DNA of 64,000 bases from Phycomyces nitens (GCA_022702545.1 JAHRBC010000001.1:3596001-3660000); one strand, 5' to 3'. Shown: positions 1 through 13,491, counted from the first letter of the stretch. Notes: generated by a model from the sequence alone, not told the origin. Numbers and translations are program-made.

Positions 1-1186
1 TCCGTACTCTTGGGAACTCCAGAAACCATCTCAAGCGCTTATAGTCCTTTATTTTTCAATAACCAAGTTTTTTTTTCAAGCCATAGAAAAGTGTACCGAT
101 ATCTCAAGGAGCCTTATCTTGTTGCCCAATTGTGTGTTATCTCCGTATATTTCTTCCTTTGAGCCGTTTTCATCTAGAACTATAAATCCATCAATAAACA
201 GAACCTTTCTTGTATTCTTTATTGTACAAGCCGTTGCGCATGTTTTGGGGGTCTTTAAACTGCGGTGTAGTTTACAAAAAAAAAGCCGTTTTAATTAGGC
301 AGTATTGGCGAGGGTAAGAAAGCGGCATGCCATAAAATACGTATAATCGACAAGAAATTGTAACCCTAATTTTAAGGTTTGTGTGGTAAAACCACCTTTA
401 AATACTATTACAAATTGGCTTAACAAAAGCTAGGTAACAAAATCTACTCAAGTAGATTTAAGTTACACTAAGATCTAAAGCCCTATTAACACCCAGTCAA
501 GCATTTATACGCAAATCCTACAACAGACAGATTTTGAGCTCTTTTACTTTAAAAAATAAATATCAAGTAAAATTGACTTATCGTGTTTTAGTAATTTTGC
601 TACAGTTTGAAAATTAAAAAAAAAAAAAAAAAACTAATATCCAACATGATGCCGGTACTTAGAAAACACACAACTTGAGTTATCCTTTGTTTCAGTCATA
701 TGGCTATTATTGCTCATAATATACCATCTGACGGCTGGGTATATAAATACTCACTTTCTAATATTATAGTAGATGCTTTAATGGCTTGATGGCTTGAAAA
801 AGAGCAATGCATAAAATATCAGTGTTTACATTTTGATGATAAATCTTTTTGTACCCAAGAAATATGGGAGACAATAAGAAAGCAAATTTTGTGATTCAGA
901 TAATAGAATGCCACAGAACCTAAAATATCCAGAGAGAAATGGTTCAAGTATTTTAAATACATAATAACAACATAGTAGACTTATGATCAAAAGCCATTTT
1001 ACCGTTCCAACCATGCTAGCGCCTCTAATCATTTAGAATAAAAATAAAAAATATTTTGCCTTTTTTAAACAGCTTTTACGCCATCTTATAAGTGTTCAGA
1101 TAAAAGGGCTTTTTTTAAAAAAAAAAAAAAAAACATATAAATACTGAGATACTTTTCATTTGGATTAAGAACCGTCTTACTTTGCT
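1..1186. other. Gene-poor A/T-rich left spacer
   Basis: No reading frame here looks like a conserved protein. The stretch holds poly-A and poly-T tracts (around 617-635 and 1110-1132). A TATA-like ATATAAA lies near 1135-1141, about 50 bp before the ATG of the small zinc-finger gene and just after a T-run/A-run tract, so 1110-1186 probably includes that gene's promoter. Confidence 0.6.
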
Positions 1187-1525
1187 ATGGCTGACTTACC
1201 CAACAATACACAATCGAATGAACATGAAGACCAAGGTAAGTAATGTTTAGTAAACTCGGATTATAAAGATTACACATTAAAAATCTATTTGGCATTTCTG
1301 AAAGCTGAAAATACAGACCATGAACCTATTGAAGAAAGCTTTTCACGTATGACTGTTCAAGATAGAAGAAGACAACCAAGACAGCCAAGACAGCCAAGAC
1401 AACCAAGACAACCAAGACAACCAAGACGACACATTCCACCTATTCTACCAGGGCACATTTGCCCCATTTGCTCATTTACAACCGATAGTTTTACAAACTT
1501 TGCTAGACACATGTTATCCCACTAA
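1187..1525 (+). CDS. Small RQP-repeat single C2H2 zinc-finger protein
   Basis: Two exons (1187-1235 and 1305-1525) give an 89-aa protein. The ATG at 1187 is followed by 16 codons, then a GT-AG intron of 69 nt that joins in phase. The middle of the protein is an Arg-Gln-Pro repeat encoded by a 9-bp tandem unit (about 1374-1430). The C-terminus is one complete C2H2 finger: CPIC, twelve residues, then HMLSH, ending at the stop. A single finger beside a highly basic Arg/Pro tract suggests nucleic-acid binding, but that is inference; I do not recognise a named family. It stands alone in an otherwise gene-poor stretch, with a TATA-like box about 50 bp upstream. The finger spacing is perfect and splicing restores one frame, so I think it is real. 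Confidence 0.7.
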
Positions 1526-2579
1526 AGTCTCGAAACAAGTCTTGAGATTATTAGACATTGAATTTTCTTCAATATTTATGCATTACTTTCTCTTGTTTTT
1601 TGTATCCTAATACCCTCTTACATTCGATTCATCTTTTATTTATTCTTTTCTCTTATTTTCATATCCCCAATATATGCCATATGTCTTCCTAGTGGAAATC
1701 ATGTATATTTTTATTGATTATAATAAAAATATAATAGTATTTATCTCTTTAGTTTAGGTCTTATTAGCTGCTGCTCTTAAAAGCAGATTAAATTACATTG
1801 AAGCAGACCCATAGTTATGAGATACAAGCTCGTATGATCTCATTCAGAGTAATTGCAACTGTGAGAATCTTACATGGCTTTACATGGCTACCCTTTGTAT
1901 TGTGTAATTGGTTCCATGGATATAATAGCGTGGGATTATATTGTATGTAAGCGAGTCATTATATTGCTTAAAAATATTCAAGCCATAATTAAATGCTTCA
2001 ATTTCATATCATTATTATTATTATTTTAAAAAAAGAGGCTTTCAACGTTTCTAGTCAAAGCAAGTGTTTACGGCTTACATATATATATATGGCGGCTGTA
2101 TTATCTAGCCATAAAGATTAGAAATTCCAAGTTAAGAGTTAATATGGCTATCTTTACATATCATTAAATTTAAGTTTAGATAACAAAATAGTTAAATCTA
2201 TGATGCTTGAATAAGCAAGCATATTTTAAGCAATCTCTGGGGATCTATTGTTCCTTACTTCCTCCAGTCTGTTTTCGTCATTACTACCCTTTCTCATAAA
2301 CGTTGTTAATATCATAATCATCAAGTCTTTCAAAAGACACATGTCACCACCAGTGGCCATATGATCTCCTCTTTTTTTCAATCTTTTTTTTGTATGTTTA
2401 TAGTGAGCAAATAGATGAATACTTTATTATTTTAAATAAAGACATGTACAGTCACTACCACTTTGATCTTGTACAATTGACGAAAACTGGCAGTTCTAAA
2501 ATACATGGTTCATTTTCAATAATCATATATAATTTATGAATGTATTTTAATAATACTTGAAAAAAAATTCTATTAAATT
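1526..2579. other. Spacer without recognisable genes
   Basis: A/T-rich sequence with short ATT and TA runs (about 2007-2025 and 2080-2091). I see no coding pattern on either strand. Confidence 0.5.
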
Positions 2580-2581
2580 GT

Positions 2582-2815
2582 AGTATAACCGCAGCCATCA
2601 ATTACAGCCTGGCATCTCTACATACTGTCCACAAAACGTCTTGCATACTCAAGACCTATCCTTGCTCCTTTATCTTGTAGGACCACGTCCAAATAAGCCA
2701 AATAATTAATAGGGACTCTCCTCTTTTTAACCAGAAACTCGAGAGCATGCCAGATGTAATGACTAGTACTCAAATCCCCTGATCTGATGGGTCTCTTTTT
2801 ACAATTGAGCATATT
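2582..2815 (-). mobile_element. Tc1-like transposase relic, 3' end only
   Basis: Read on the minus strand, a short frame carries RSGDLSTSHYIWHALE, a worn version of the Tc1 signature (Q/R-SPDLNPIEHIWHALE). After it come LVKKR, then GARIGLEYARRFVDSM, an in-frame TAG, and RCQAVIDG. That order is the end of a Tc1/mariner transposase just before its stop. The Pro-Ile-Glu part of the SPDLNPIE block is substituted and a nonsense codon interrupts the tail, so it is dead. No upstream part of this copy is visible; it ends where an A/T spacer begins. It differs in sequence from the neighbouring relic at 3420-4440, so the two are separate insertions or subfamilies. Confidence 0.65.
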
Positions 2816-3419
2816 TACTCATATGACAAGTACTATCATATTTTTAAAAGACAATGCTTTTATCCTCATCATTGGTGATATTTGTGGAACATAGATGGAG
2901 AGATCCTGTCCATATATCGACGTACACATCATTATTGATTTTGACAGTGTCAGTGATCTTTAACAGGCCAAATTCTCCACTCTAAGACTAGTCCTTAAAC
3001 ATAAGTCCCCCACTGCACAATTTCACTGAAAATACGATATTCCATTCTTTCTACTTTTCTCCAACTTTTCTGAGCACATGTATGGGAGCATCGTGATTCA
3101 TCTGATTACACAACACTGTTCCGTTGGTTTCTAGACCAATTGGCCTTTTCCTTGGCTTAGAAAGGCCTGGATTGCATGTGCTTCTTTGCGAGGCGACATT
3201 TGTCGGTTCAGTACAGGAATTGAAGTCAATTTACTTGACATATCCTTCCACAAAAAAAAAGTCTTGGCAAAATCAGAGAATTTTTGCACCCCAGAAATAT
3301 ACACGTTATCTTCTTTAACAAATATCTTTTTATCTGTTCAGTGTAATGCCTCGAGACCTTATATTCCAATAGTCAATAGTGTATACATTATGAAAATAAA
3401 AAAAACAATTTTTAATATC

Positions 3420-4440
3420 GGGTCCTTCCACCACGAGCAGTAATTACAACACTTAATTCGATCAGGCATACTTGCAACAAGCCTTGCACAAAATTCAGGA
3501 TTCATTTGCTCCTACTCATTGGCAATACAGGCCTTGAGATCTTTAGCATTGTTGATTTATGTCATTTTCTCTGAAACACAGTATTTCATGGCCTTCCAGA
3601 CATGCTCAATTGGGTTCAAATCAGGGCTTTGAGATGGCCAGTAGTCAAAGTGCTTGACTTTATTGATTTTCCCACTATGCTGTGTAGGACCCAGTATGGC
3701 AGCTGGCCTCATCTTCTTGGATTTTAAAGATGTCATCATGTCCATAATTAAATGATACCAAGAATCGACGACCTAGGACAAAAAGTTGACATATATATCT
3801 TGATTGACCGAGTTATCAAGCACGGCTAGAGGTCCAAATCCACTACTAGAAACAACCCCACACCATCACCGAGCCTTTCCCAGACTTTTCAGTTTGAAGC
3901 ATGTGTCTATCCTGGGAGCGTTCTCCAGGTTTACGAAGCACAGATGAGCCAGAATCATTGCCCTTTACCATAATCCTAGACTCATCTGACCAAATAGCCG
4001 TTCCCCAGTCCTCCACTGTCAAACTGGCCCTGGCTCTTGGCCAACAAAGCCGATTCTTCTTCTATTCGGGTGTCAGTCTTGGCCTGGACACTGGTATATA
4101 AGAAGCAAATCCATTTGCCCAAAGATAGTTGATAACCGTCTTTCTACATACAATGACACCAGTAAGCGCCAAATTTTGCTGGTGATACCCATAGCTCTTG
4201 AAAAGATGATGCTTCTAATCGTTGATTGAGGGATGTCCATGATGATTTTATCTTTTGAGGAATGGTTGGCCTTGTGCAGAAAAATAATTTTTCCACAGAA
4301 AAAAACTCTGACAACTCACGGTAAGGCGTAGTTTTTTTTTGGAATCGTTCTTCAACTGATGAGGACTTTGCTAATGTAGTTTTGGTTTTAGATGCAAAAG
4401 AAAACAAGAAGTAATAATTATTTTTCTAATTTTGGCTGGT
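3420..4440 (-). mobile_element. Decayed Tc1/mariner transposase, near full length
   Basis: The minus strand shows, in transposase order but in shifting frames: a basic N-terminal part (about 4407-4144); TVINYLWANGFASYIPVSR (about 4130-4080); a WSDESRIM block (about 3990); a GKGSVMVWG-like segment degraded to GKARWWCGV (about 3870); FDYWPSQSPDLNPIEHVWKAM (about 3650-3590); and a tail resembling LVASMPDRI (about 3470). These are the successive DDE/D blocks of Tc1 transposases. Stops and frameshifts separate them, so no protein can be made. Terminal inverted repeats could not be placed by eye; 2880-3420 may still belong to the element's 3' side. Confidence 0.75.
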
Positions 4441-7400
4441 TCGCAATGACTTTTTTTTGTCGGAGTATATAAACTGCTATAAAGTGCATATAGCATAGCG
4501 TGCAGGCCAAATATTGAGGAATCTTTATTAGAGGGCCCTACGATAATAGCAGATTCTTGGGGATAGAATTATCTCTAAAAATTGAACCGAGAAAGCGTTC
4601 TACAATGGTGTTCCACGAACCATACTAGAGTTTAATCACTTTTCTTACCATATTGAAGAGTGTGAGAGGAATTGAGATTCAATCTCAGATTTCTATTTTT
4701 CAATTTTACATCTTTTCTATAATCTCTTGAATTCCATCATCTTTAATGTTATGTCCAAAGTACAAAACTCTCAGCTCACAAAGCCGCGCAGATGTTTTCA
4801 GAGTCACGAAAAGAGGTATCAATTGGCACAAAACTACATGAAAAGTTGATAATTGTAACTCAAAAAGTCAAACCACCTACCACATTATGTTCTTAAAATA
4901 CAAGGGAGCTGTGTTTGTTCCTAATGAGAAATATTCAGTAAACCCAAGACTACTTGTACTCAGAGAAGAAAGGCATTTTGTTTTGAATGTCAAGCGAAAT
5001 CGACTTCAAACTTTGACTGACATGTGCTCAACAAATGACGAGACAGGGGGATCTGTTTGTGCAAGGTCTGTCAACATTCCATTGCATGTAGATCTCGCCA
5101 ACATTTTCCTATCTGAATAGTACATCTCCAAGCAGCGGGTCTCTTACAATACTGTAAAGAATTGGGACCAGTAGTGGAAAATGATGGTCTGAATTAAGAA
5201 ATATGATTGTAATCATGTTTAGCAAGAGTCTAATGAAAGTGTAAAGACATATGTGAAAGGATTATAGTGAAAATTTAAACCATTCATTAAAAGGCCTTTA
5301 CACAAGGATTCCATGGATTACTATAAAAAATATATAGAGCCACATAACGTGAGGGGCGACTATAAAAACGTTTAAAAAGAATCTAGAATAAATGTTCTAG
5401 AGTTGCCATTAAAAAGGCTCAGATCTTGGGTCAATTAAGAACATCTGGAATCTTTTGGATACCTTTATATACTCTATGCATTATCAGCTTATACTTTTTT
5501 TTTTAAAAAAAAAGTGGTGGAATATAAACATAATAGTATCCAATAAGTAGAGCTTTATAGATAAACGTCTATTAACCGCTAGAATATATAAAGGAAAGTC
5601 TATTCTTTATTGAATAAATACTTGCTCTTCTCAGTTCAACTAGAAACCCTGATTCTCGTATCGGTCAAATATTAGTTATATGTATATGAAATAGAAAGAT
5701 GTATTTGTTCTTTTTGATTGTTGGAACACAAATTCAAAAATTCAGATTTGTAAACTTTATCAGTATAAAAAGGCCTTTTTTGTCAAAACCTTTATGTTCT
5801 ACTGTAGTACCACATGTCTATATCCTATTACTTAATTCATCTAGCATTATTATATAGATTCTGCTCACATAAAATCCTTTGGTGTCTAAATACTCGTCAA
5901 AATAAATAAATCTTACTCTAGTATTCACAAATTTATTTTTTTGTATTTTTCTTACCCCTTTATTTTCAATGTGGTGCAAATAGACGACGCGTAACTTGAA
6001 TTTTTCAAATTTTCGTCTTTGTACCCCTCTTACTCTTCATCTATTGGTCCATTAGTGTTCAAACTTGAATACCATCATGTTCCACACTTCTTGAGCATGT
6101 CCTTCCAGTTTGATTAGTTTTCATCGAGTAAAGCAAGAGAAACAAGCGTTTGGATTCTGAAACACTTTAGCGGATTTTCCTGCCTCCTTAAAATGCTGGA
6201 TTTTTTGTTTACATTTCCATATTTATCCACTTTTTTCGCGTCTTTATACCTACGCGTACCAAATCACTGACAAAAACTAATGTCAAATTAATCTCGAGAT
6301 GATCAATTGATCATTTCATTACCATGAACACATTATATACTACATGTACACTTTATTAAGTGTTATATTACTAGTCAAACACTTAATTTTTAACAATTAA
6401 TCCAAATTCAATGCTGTTTTTTTTATTAATCAACGCAATCTCTCTATTGAACTCTCCATTACGATCATGTTTCATTCAGCATGTTCATGCAATTCAAGAA
6501 CCAGATTTTCAATCTCTTGATAGACCGGCAGAATTGAGTCATATTCGTTTTAGATACATATATTACCAAACTGCATATTTATTAACCCAAAACTTGCTAC
6601 TTTAAAGTATAAAGAACCCACCAATTATTAGTATTCTCGACATTTAATTAGAAACAAAGTATATCTTTTTTTTTTAAAAAAAAAGAGGTCATTTTAACCA
6701 AAAGCTCTATTGGAATATATAATTCACATTATAAGGATTCATAATTTGCGATCAACCTTGGAGTATATTTATTTTAAAGATGCATTTGGACATTGCTGAA
6801 TATTATGCTGTAAGAAACAAGTATGTAGTGAAAGCCTTGAATTGTTTTTTTTTGTTATTACATCAAATTTTATCGTATAATTGGGTGCTGTATGGAATGC
6901 CATGCTGAATTTTTCCTGTGTTCTTTTGACTATATTTTCAATATTTTATATACACGACAGAGTTAACCAGCATAAAAATAAATAAATATTTACAAGCAAT
7001 TTAATAATTGGTTATAAATAAGAGTGTTTTCACTTTCTCTTTCTTTGGGACACATTTTCTACTCGAATTATAATTGGCTAAAAATGTCCTAAGCAGGACA
7101 ATAAGCTACTTTGTTAAACACACGGGGATGACCTTGTTAAATAAGAACATCCATCTATATATGCTGGTGTTCAAAAGGGTATCCAATTTATAAAATAAAA
7201 TCAATCTAGACTATGAAAACGCTCAAAGCCATATTTTCCGTAACCAAGCATTAGAAATCAATGTAGATTAATCGATTTACTTGATAATATTTTGATTCTT
7301 TTGGATACAAAAGACTTGAACGATGGCCATTGAAAATCATACATGCTACATATTATATTTGCTGGTGTTTTATAAATGAAATATTCTTGGACTTTTTCCA

Positions 7401-7661
7401 TTTTTATTTTACTGGATCGAATCAAATGTTGATTTTATTTCTTTCTTAAAATAACAATTCTTGATAGTTCAAGGTGATCAAATATAGTAAAGATTGATAA
7501 TAGTTATGCTTTTTAATTTTGGGTAATAGTAGATTAATAGTATACAATGCATTGAAATATAGATAGATGCGGTGGGTGGGTGTTTTTTTTTACAGCTTCC
7601 CGAAAATATAAACGGGGGGAAAAAAGGGAATGGTTGCAGGGAGTTCATATATGACTCGATC
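4441..7661. other. Spacer with A/T palindromes and one orphan ORF
   Basis: About 3.2 kb without a recognisable gene. A 77-codon plus-strand frame at 4887-5120 is the longest open stretch but matches nothing I know and has no clear splice partners. Two near-identical palindromes of a T-run followed by an A-run lie at 5494-5514 and 6665-6685. TATA-like sequences follow each (about 5521 and 6715), but no coding start follows convincingly. Confidence 0.45.
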
Positions 7662-9457
7662 TTACAATCTGAATCTAAAGTCAAGACGATTGCTTCCAAG
7701 ATCCTTGGTAGTCTTGTTATATATATCTCGCTCTTCGATAGTCATGTTGTCCCATTTTTGTGTACGTCTGCGGTTCAACCAGACGTAGCAGGTACGTAGG
7801 CTAATTAAAAGTACAATATTCGCAATATGGACACCACTGTTGATAAGATTGCCCTGATGGTAACGAGGTGCGTCAGCAACTCTGTAGATCTGTGAGCCAG
7901 GTACACCGCAGATATTAGCTGCACCGATAATACATCCAAGAGCAAATGTGCGCTTTCCGAGAGGTGCAACGTTGGACGACATCCAGGCAATTAGCATTCC
8001 GTGAGCAGAAGGTGCTGATGCGGTGAACAAGGCGGCACCATATAGATTCCAGCGTCCGATTCCGTCGGGCAACTTGGCCAGGAGCAAGAATCCAAGCAAA
8101 CTCCAGAAAGTTCCAATTAAAGCGTGTAATACAACATTTCCTCGCTTATCAGAGCTTCTGGCAATAATGATGGAAATAATGAGGTTGAGGAGATATGAAG
8201 GGGCTGTAAGAAGGTTGGCCTCGGTGACATTGAATCCTGACTGTTTGATCATGGTAGGAAGATATGCTTGGATAGGTGTAAGAGTCATAATTCTAAAAAG
8301 CAGTAAAGTATAAGCAACAAGTACAAAATTCCATCTCATAAAAGTATTTACATACCCAGTAAAAGTAATCAACAGATGCACCCATATTTTAAGATCACCA
8401 ACAGCCAGTCGAACATCTTTCAGCTTTAATGTCTTGTGCTGCTCCTTTTTGGCCAAATCATCACGAACAATGCGAATGGCTGCAATCTTTTCCTCGTGTT
8501 CGTTAAACCAGCCCTTTCCGCGCAACAGACCAGCTGTTCTGTAGGGAGATCCAGGAAGGTAGAAACTGTAGATTCAATAAGTAAATATTCCTTTTGTTGT
8601 TGCTCAAGTATACTTACAATGCAATAAATCCAATGATTTGAGTTCCAATACCATCCAGCAAGAATAGCCATTTCCAGCCTTCAAGACCAGCAATTCCTCT
8701 CATTTTAAAGATTCCCGAAGAAATGAGACCCGAGAAGGCAGAAGCAAAAGCCTGTATACCCCAGAACCAAGACAGTCGTGTAGCAAGCTCAGTGGTCTTG
8801 TACCATGACGACAAGTACAGCAAACAGGCAGGGATAAATCCAGCTTCAGTAACGGCAATAAAAATACGAACACAGATAAAGCTTTTGAAATCCTATAAAT
8901 GACAATTTAGAGTTCGATTCTTTCAAATTATATCGAGAGAATACTTACATGAATAAAGGTATGTGCCCAAGTAACAATTGCCCAGGATGACATGAGAAGT
9001 GGGATCCAAATGTGAGCACCAATTTTTCTGGCCATAGGAGTCGAGGGAAGAGTAAAGACAGTAAAGACGAACGAATAAATCAAAGTGGCAGTGTTGACAC
9101 TGTCATTTGTAAATCCGAGGTCGGCAGCGAGGTTATCGGAAATGGCATTGGCTAATACAGGTGTATAAGTATAAGTATAAGGATAGCCATAATCAAAGAT
9201 AGATACTTACAGATATTGGTTCTGTCCATGTTCAATACAAATGTCATGAGGAGCACAAAAGACATCAAGCGAATGTCAATTTTGCGTCTTACACTGGCTT
9301 CTTCTTCGTCTGTCCATTGGAAAGATTCATCATAATTGATTACTGTAGTTTCTTCGTCAACAGAGGAGACATCTGAACCATCTCTTTTATGTTCGATATG
9401 ATCGGCCTTTTTGTTGTCTGGAAGGTAGGCCTTTTCATTTATCTTTTGGCTATCCAT
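7662..9457 (-). CDS. MFS transporter, allantoate/nicotinate permease (ACS) type
   Basis: Five exons (9457-9211, 9151-8949, 8892-8618, 8565-8356, 8292-7662) give 521 aa. The ATG at 9457 starts an acidic cytoplasmic N-terminus. The first membrane segment runs into NMDRTNISNA, the signature of the anion:cation symporter family that includes yeast Dal5 and Tna1. Later blocks fit the same family: GWKWLFLLDG, then FYLPGSP before the central loop, and an Ala/Gly-rich segment around GVPGSQIYR. Expected role: proton-coupled uptake of an organic anion such as allantoate, nicotinate or a vitamin across the plasma membrane; substrate unknown. Intron 4 (8355-8293) is exactly 63 nt and has no in-frame stop, so a retained-intron form would stay in frame; removing it restores the family spacing. 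A TATATATAG-like box lies near 9538-9547, about 80 bp upstream. Confidence 0.88.
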
Positions 9458-10770
9458 TATGTAGATAGACAAATTATTGCAAGATATGTAAGAATGAAGA
9501 GTATGGAGAGTAAATAATTAGGGCAGGAAGGTCTTGGTATATATAGAGTGGAATAGCAAATTTTTACCTTGTATTCGCAAGTATGATAACAGCCTAGTTG
9601 AAAATGTCGACATATAGGATAATCAATGATGCAAGAAGCTTGCGAAAGGTGAGAATCACATAATGATGTACTTATCATTGTACCACTCTCGTATCTTCCA
9701 TTTTTAAAAATTTAGTTATTTGGATTATAAAGTAAGAAACTTTGCTTTCTTTGTAAAACTACTGAGTTTTACGCCATAATATTTTAGTATTGTGCAATTC
9801 AACCCATGGAATTGGCAGTTTATATATGGCAGAATTAAAAGGATAGGTGGCATCATCTGTCTTACTCGAATGCCTTGATTTCATTGGCCAGTTTTCGGAA
9901 TTTTGTTTCGCAAACGCAAAAAAAGCTACGGTTGCGCCATTTCTTCACATAAAACGCACAAACTAATGCTCTACTCTAAATCTAAAGATCTTTTATTATC
10001 GTTTCTGGAGCAACACAGGTACAGAAAATATACCTGTCTGGCAATATAGGATATATTTTTTAATAAATCTTTTTGGAACAAATAAAGGGTCCAGGTAAGT
10101 TAAATTCAATGGACAATGTAGCCTCCTACAAAGCTGTGTATACAAATACTATTAAAGAAATTCACCATTATATTTCCCGGTAATATATGTATGTGTGTAT
10201 GTGTGCGTTTTACAATAACAAATAGGCTTGTAGCACTTGAGACCATCTTAATACGAAAGAACACTGATTTTTAAAGCGACAATTGCCGGCTCAATTCACA
10301 TATGTAATTGGAAAATTTCTTTTTCTTCTTCTTCACAATAGAGTTTAGGAATATACATCTTACAAACCAAAAAAGAATAGGAATATACATGGCTAAGCGT
10401 GCTCAATAAAGTTTGAGAAACGGGTTTCTTAAGGATAGAAATGAACGCTCCTGTACTCTTGTCTTGTGCTCAATATGTTGGAGATATCCAGTCTCCGGGG
10501 AAAGCAATAACCCATAGTTAAGGAAACTTTACCCTCGGAAAGAATGATTATTCCCAGCATGCAATACAGACTGTCAACCGAAAAAAAAAAACACACCTCT
10601 AATTCTGTTATTTTCAAATGTATAGAGCCATTAAAGATACGGGTCCAAGAGATTGTATTAATATTGATAAATTTAAGAAAGTAAACTTGTATATTTGCAT
10701 GCTTTCAACCAAACCAAACATATTCTTATCAATATTTCAAAATAAGCTAAAATTTAAGTGACATTTTGGG
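9458..10770. other. Intergenic region between MFS gene and TRS130
   Basis: Contains the transporter's 5' side (TATA-like box near 9540 on the minus strand) and the region downstream of TRS130. There is a short ATGTGTGTATGTGTGCG repeat near 10189-10206. No coding region is supported. Confidence 0.5.
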
Positions 10771-13453
10771 CTAAGAAGCCTCTCCTACAACCTCTCTCAG
10801 TCCACTTCGACCATTATTTGACGGAATATCTGGAGATACGGCTGGTCGTTCAGGATTACTGGCAAATGTCGGTAGTATCTGTGGTTGAAGGAAACGCTGT
10901 TGCTGTTCAATAAAGAAAGTTGCAGTGGTTGACTTTGGCTTCACAAGAATCTGCTGGGCACTGTTCACATAAACTGTTGCCGAAAATACGTTGGACGACA
11001 CAGCTGATACACGGACAGAGGGTAAAAGTAAGTTTCCTGTCTTAAGCGGTACCAGACTAATGGAGAACTCGGCGACCTCTCCTGGCTATATAAGACAAGA
11101 AGCTTAGTAATCTGTACATAGACTACAATAAAGGTGTTTCATGATACTCACTTTTGATGTAAACCGAAGGCGTCTTTTTCCGGAAAGTAGCCAGTTGTCA
11201 TAATCCACATCAATATCATAGAAAAAGTCTTCGCAAGACTTGGTATCATCTGTCTCTGCAGACCAATACATCGATTGCTTGATACGCAATACACACGGAC
11301 AAGCTTCGGATACAAGTAAGTCTTTTTCTACAGAGAGAGCAAGCTCCACGGTGTGAAGAATCTAGACCAAAGCTGAGTGGTTAATATATGGCGCGGGTCT
11401 TATGACAATTATATACCTTGGATATAGGAACATCCAACAAGAAAGACACGCCATGAACAGTAGCAATTGGTGCTTGTTCTTTGATAGTATGTACTGTAAT
11501 TGCCTCATGTTCCTACAGAAAAAAAGTATATACATGCACCAAGTAAGCATCTAATTAATTAGCTTCCTGTTTTTCTGAGAATTACTTCGAAAAAGTCTTC
11601 AATCAGATCAAGAAGTTCGACCTTTGTTTTCAAATCACGGTGAAGCAAAAATGATTCACAGAGTTCGGCATCAAAATTATCCAAATGAACAACATCTGTT
11701 AGGCCATAGCTGGCATAATCCACAGATTGCAAAAACTTTTCGCGAACTTTGCTAAACACATATGTAGCGTGCTGACCAAGACTGTGCTCTTCAAGCTTAC
11801 TTCTGAGCATCACTTCAACACTCGTCTCGACCTCTGTTATTTTAGGCATTAATATTTATAAGCATATACTAGATAACCGAACAGCTTACCATTCTTAACT
11901 GTGCGGTACTTGACATTAAATTGAACTTTGGATTTGAGCGTAGGGTCTATATCTAAAAGTTTAGTATACAAAAAGACTCAATTAGAATACAACACTTGCC
12001 TTCACTCGAAGCATCTCGTTTTACTAGCTTATAAACAAATGTAGCCAGCTGTCTGGGGAAGAGTGTCTATAAAAAATTCAGTAAGAGTTAATCAAATACT
12101 CTTGTCGTGTTCTGTATGCCATACCAAATCCCATTGTTCTGCCATGGGTTGACTCTCTACAACGTATATTTTGGAAGGAAGTAAGGTAGATCCTAGGATT
12201 CTCACTGGCCATTTTCCATTACAAGAAAGTTCGACCTTGAGAAAAACACTAAAGCATGTATTAAGAAGATGTTTTAGAATAAACAACAAGAATAAATCTT
12301 ACCAGGTCTCTCTAAAAATGCTAGATTCAGTAACGGTCAACGGTTCGATTACATGGATAGTGTCGGCAGATACAAATTTGCGTGCCTTATTTTCAGTATT
12401 GTAAGATACTGTAGTCTTGACCTGCAAATAATAATAATAATAACAATAATAATGTAAGGTACACTGTCCCATCTCAATTATCTTGTAATTTCCATACCCT
12501 ATATTCGTATTCTGTGTAGGGTCCTTCGTAAGCAACATAGACTCCCAGCTCATGATCAGCTTCAAAATCAGGCAGCACAATCTCTCCCGACTCAAGAAGA
12601 TCAAGCTCGTATTTCTTGGGAAGGGTTTCTTTATCTAAAATGGCAGTATTAATGGTTAGTAACATGACAATCTATGCAAAGACACCACTGATAATTCAAT
12701 TTATGCTATAGAAATGTACCATTTATACTCTGAACATATCCAACCACTTTTTCATCTCTCAGAATCTTTAATCCATCAGTCTGTGGCTCCAACAAAAGTC
12801 TTCCGTTTGTAATTGCTGAAATTCCAGATTTTATAGAGACCAAGAATTTCTGTCTTTCCCCAAGACAAACTAAGCAGAACTTGTATTAGAAATACGTCTA
12901 GATAACCACACCAACAACACTCGTTACCTTCATTTGGCTGCTGTACAGTTGCATTGAGTTGCTTTACATCATGATTTAATCGAACGATGCGTTTCTTTTG
13001 ACCAACCCGCATGAAATTGTGATAAAACATGAGTTTTCCTAGTCTCATTTCACATATTTCAACAACATAGTTTCCGGAAGTAGATGTCTATGACCACAAA
13101 TAAGTTTAAAAAGTTAAATTTTATTCACAACATTATTGACTTACTTCACTTGTCAAGTAAAACGTATTCTTTCCTGGCACCAGATCTTGATTCTCGATAG
13201 TAAACCATATCTGCTCAGGTGAATTTCCTACGAGGCAAAGGCGAAGACTATCAAAATGTAGGTTCTAGGAAGCACAATTGTTTGTTTAGAATATGCTTTT
13301 TGGGATCAATTAAAAACTGTTTGTTACCTTTGGAAGATGAGAGTTTATACATATTTCTACACTTGCGCTATTGACACTGTTATCATCAATAATTGATATG
13401 ACAGCAATAGAGAACATTGGAGAGAACTGCCTGGCAATATCTACAGAATAGTA

Positions 13454-13491
<38 letters not shown>

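Noticed and set aside
826..1032. 68-codon minus-strand ORF with hydrophobic start
   Set aside because: No splice partners, no conserved motif, and composition typical of A/T spacer.
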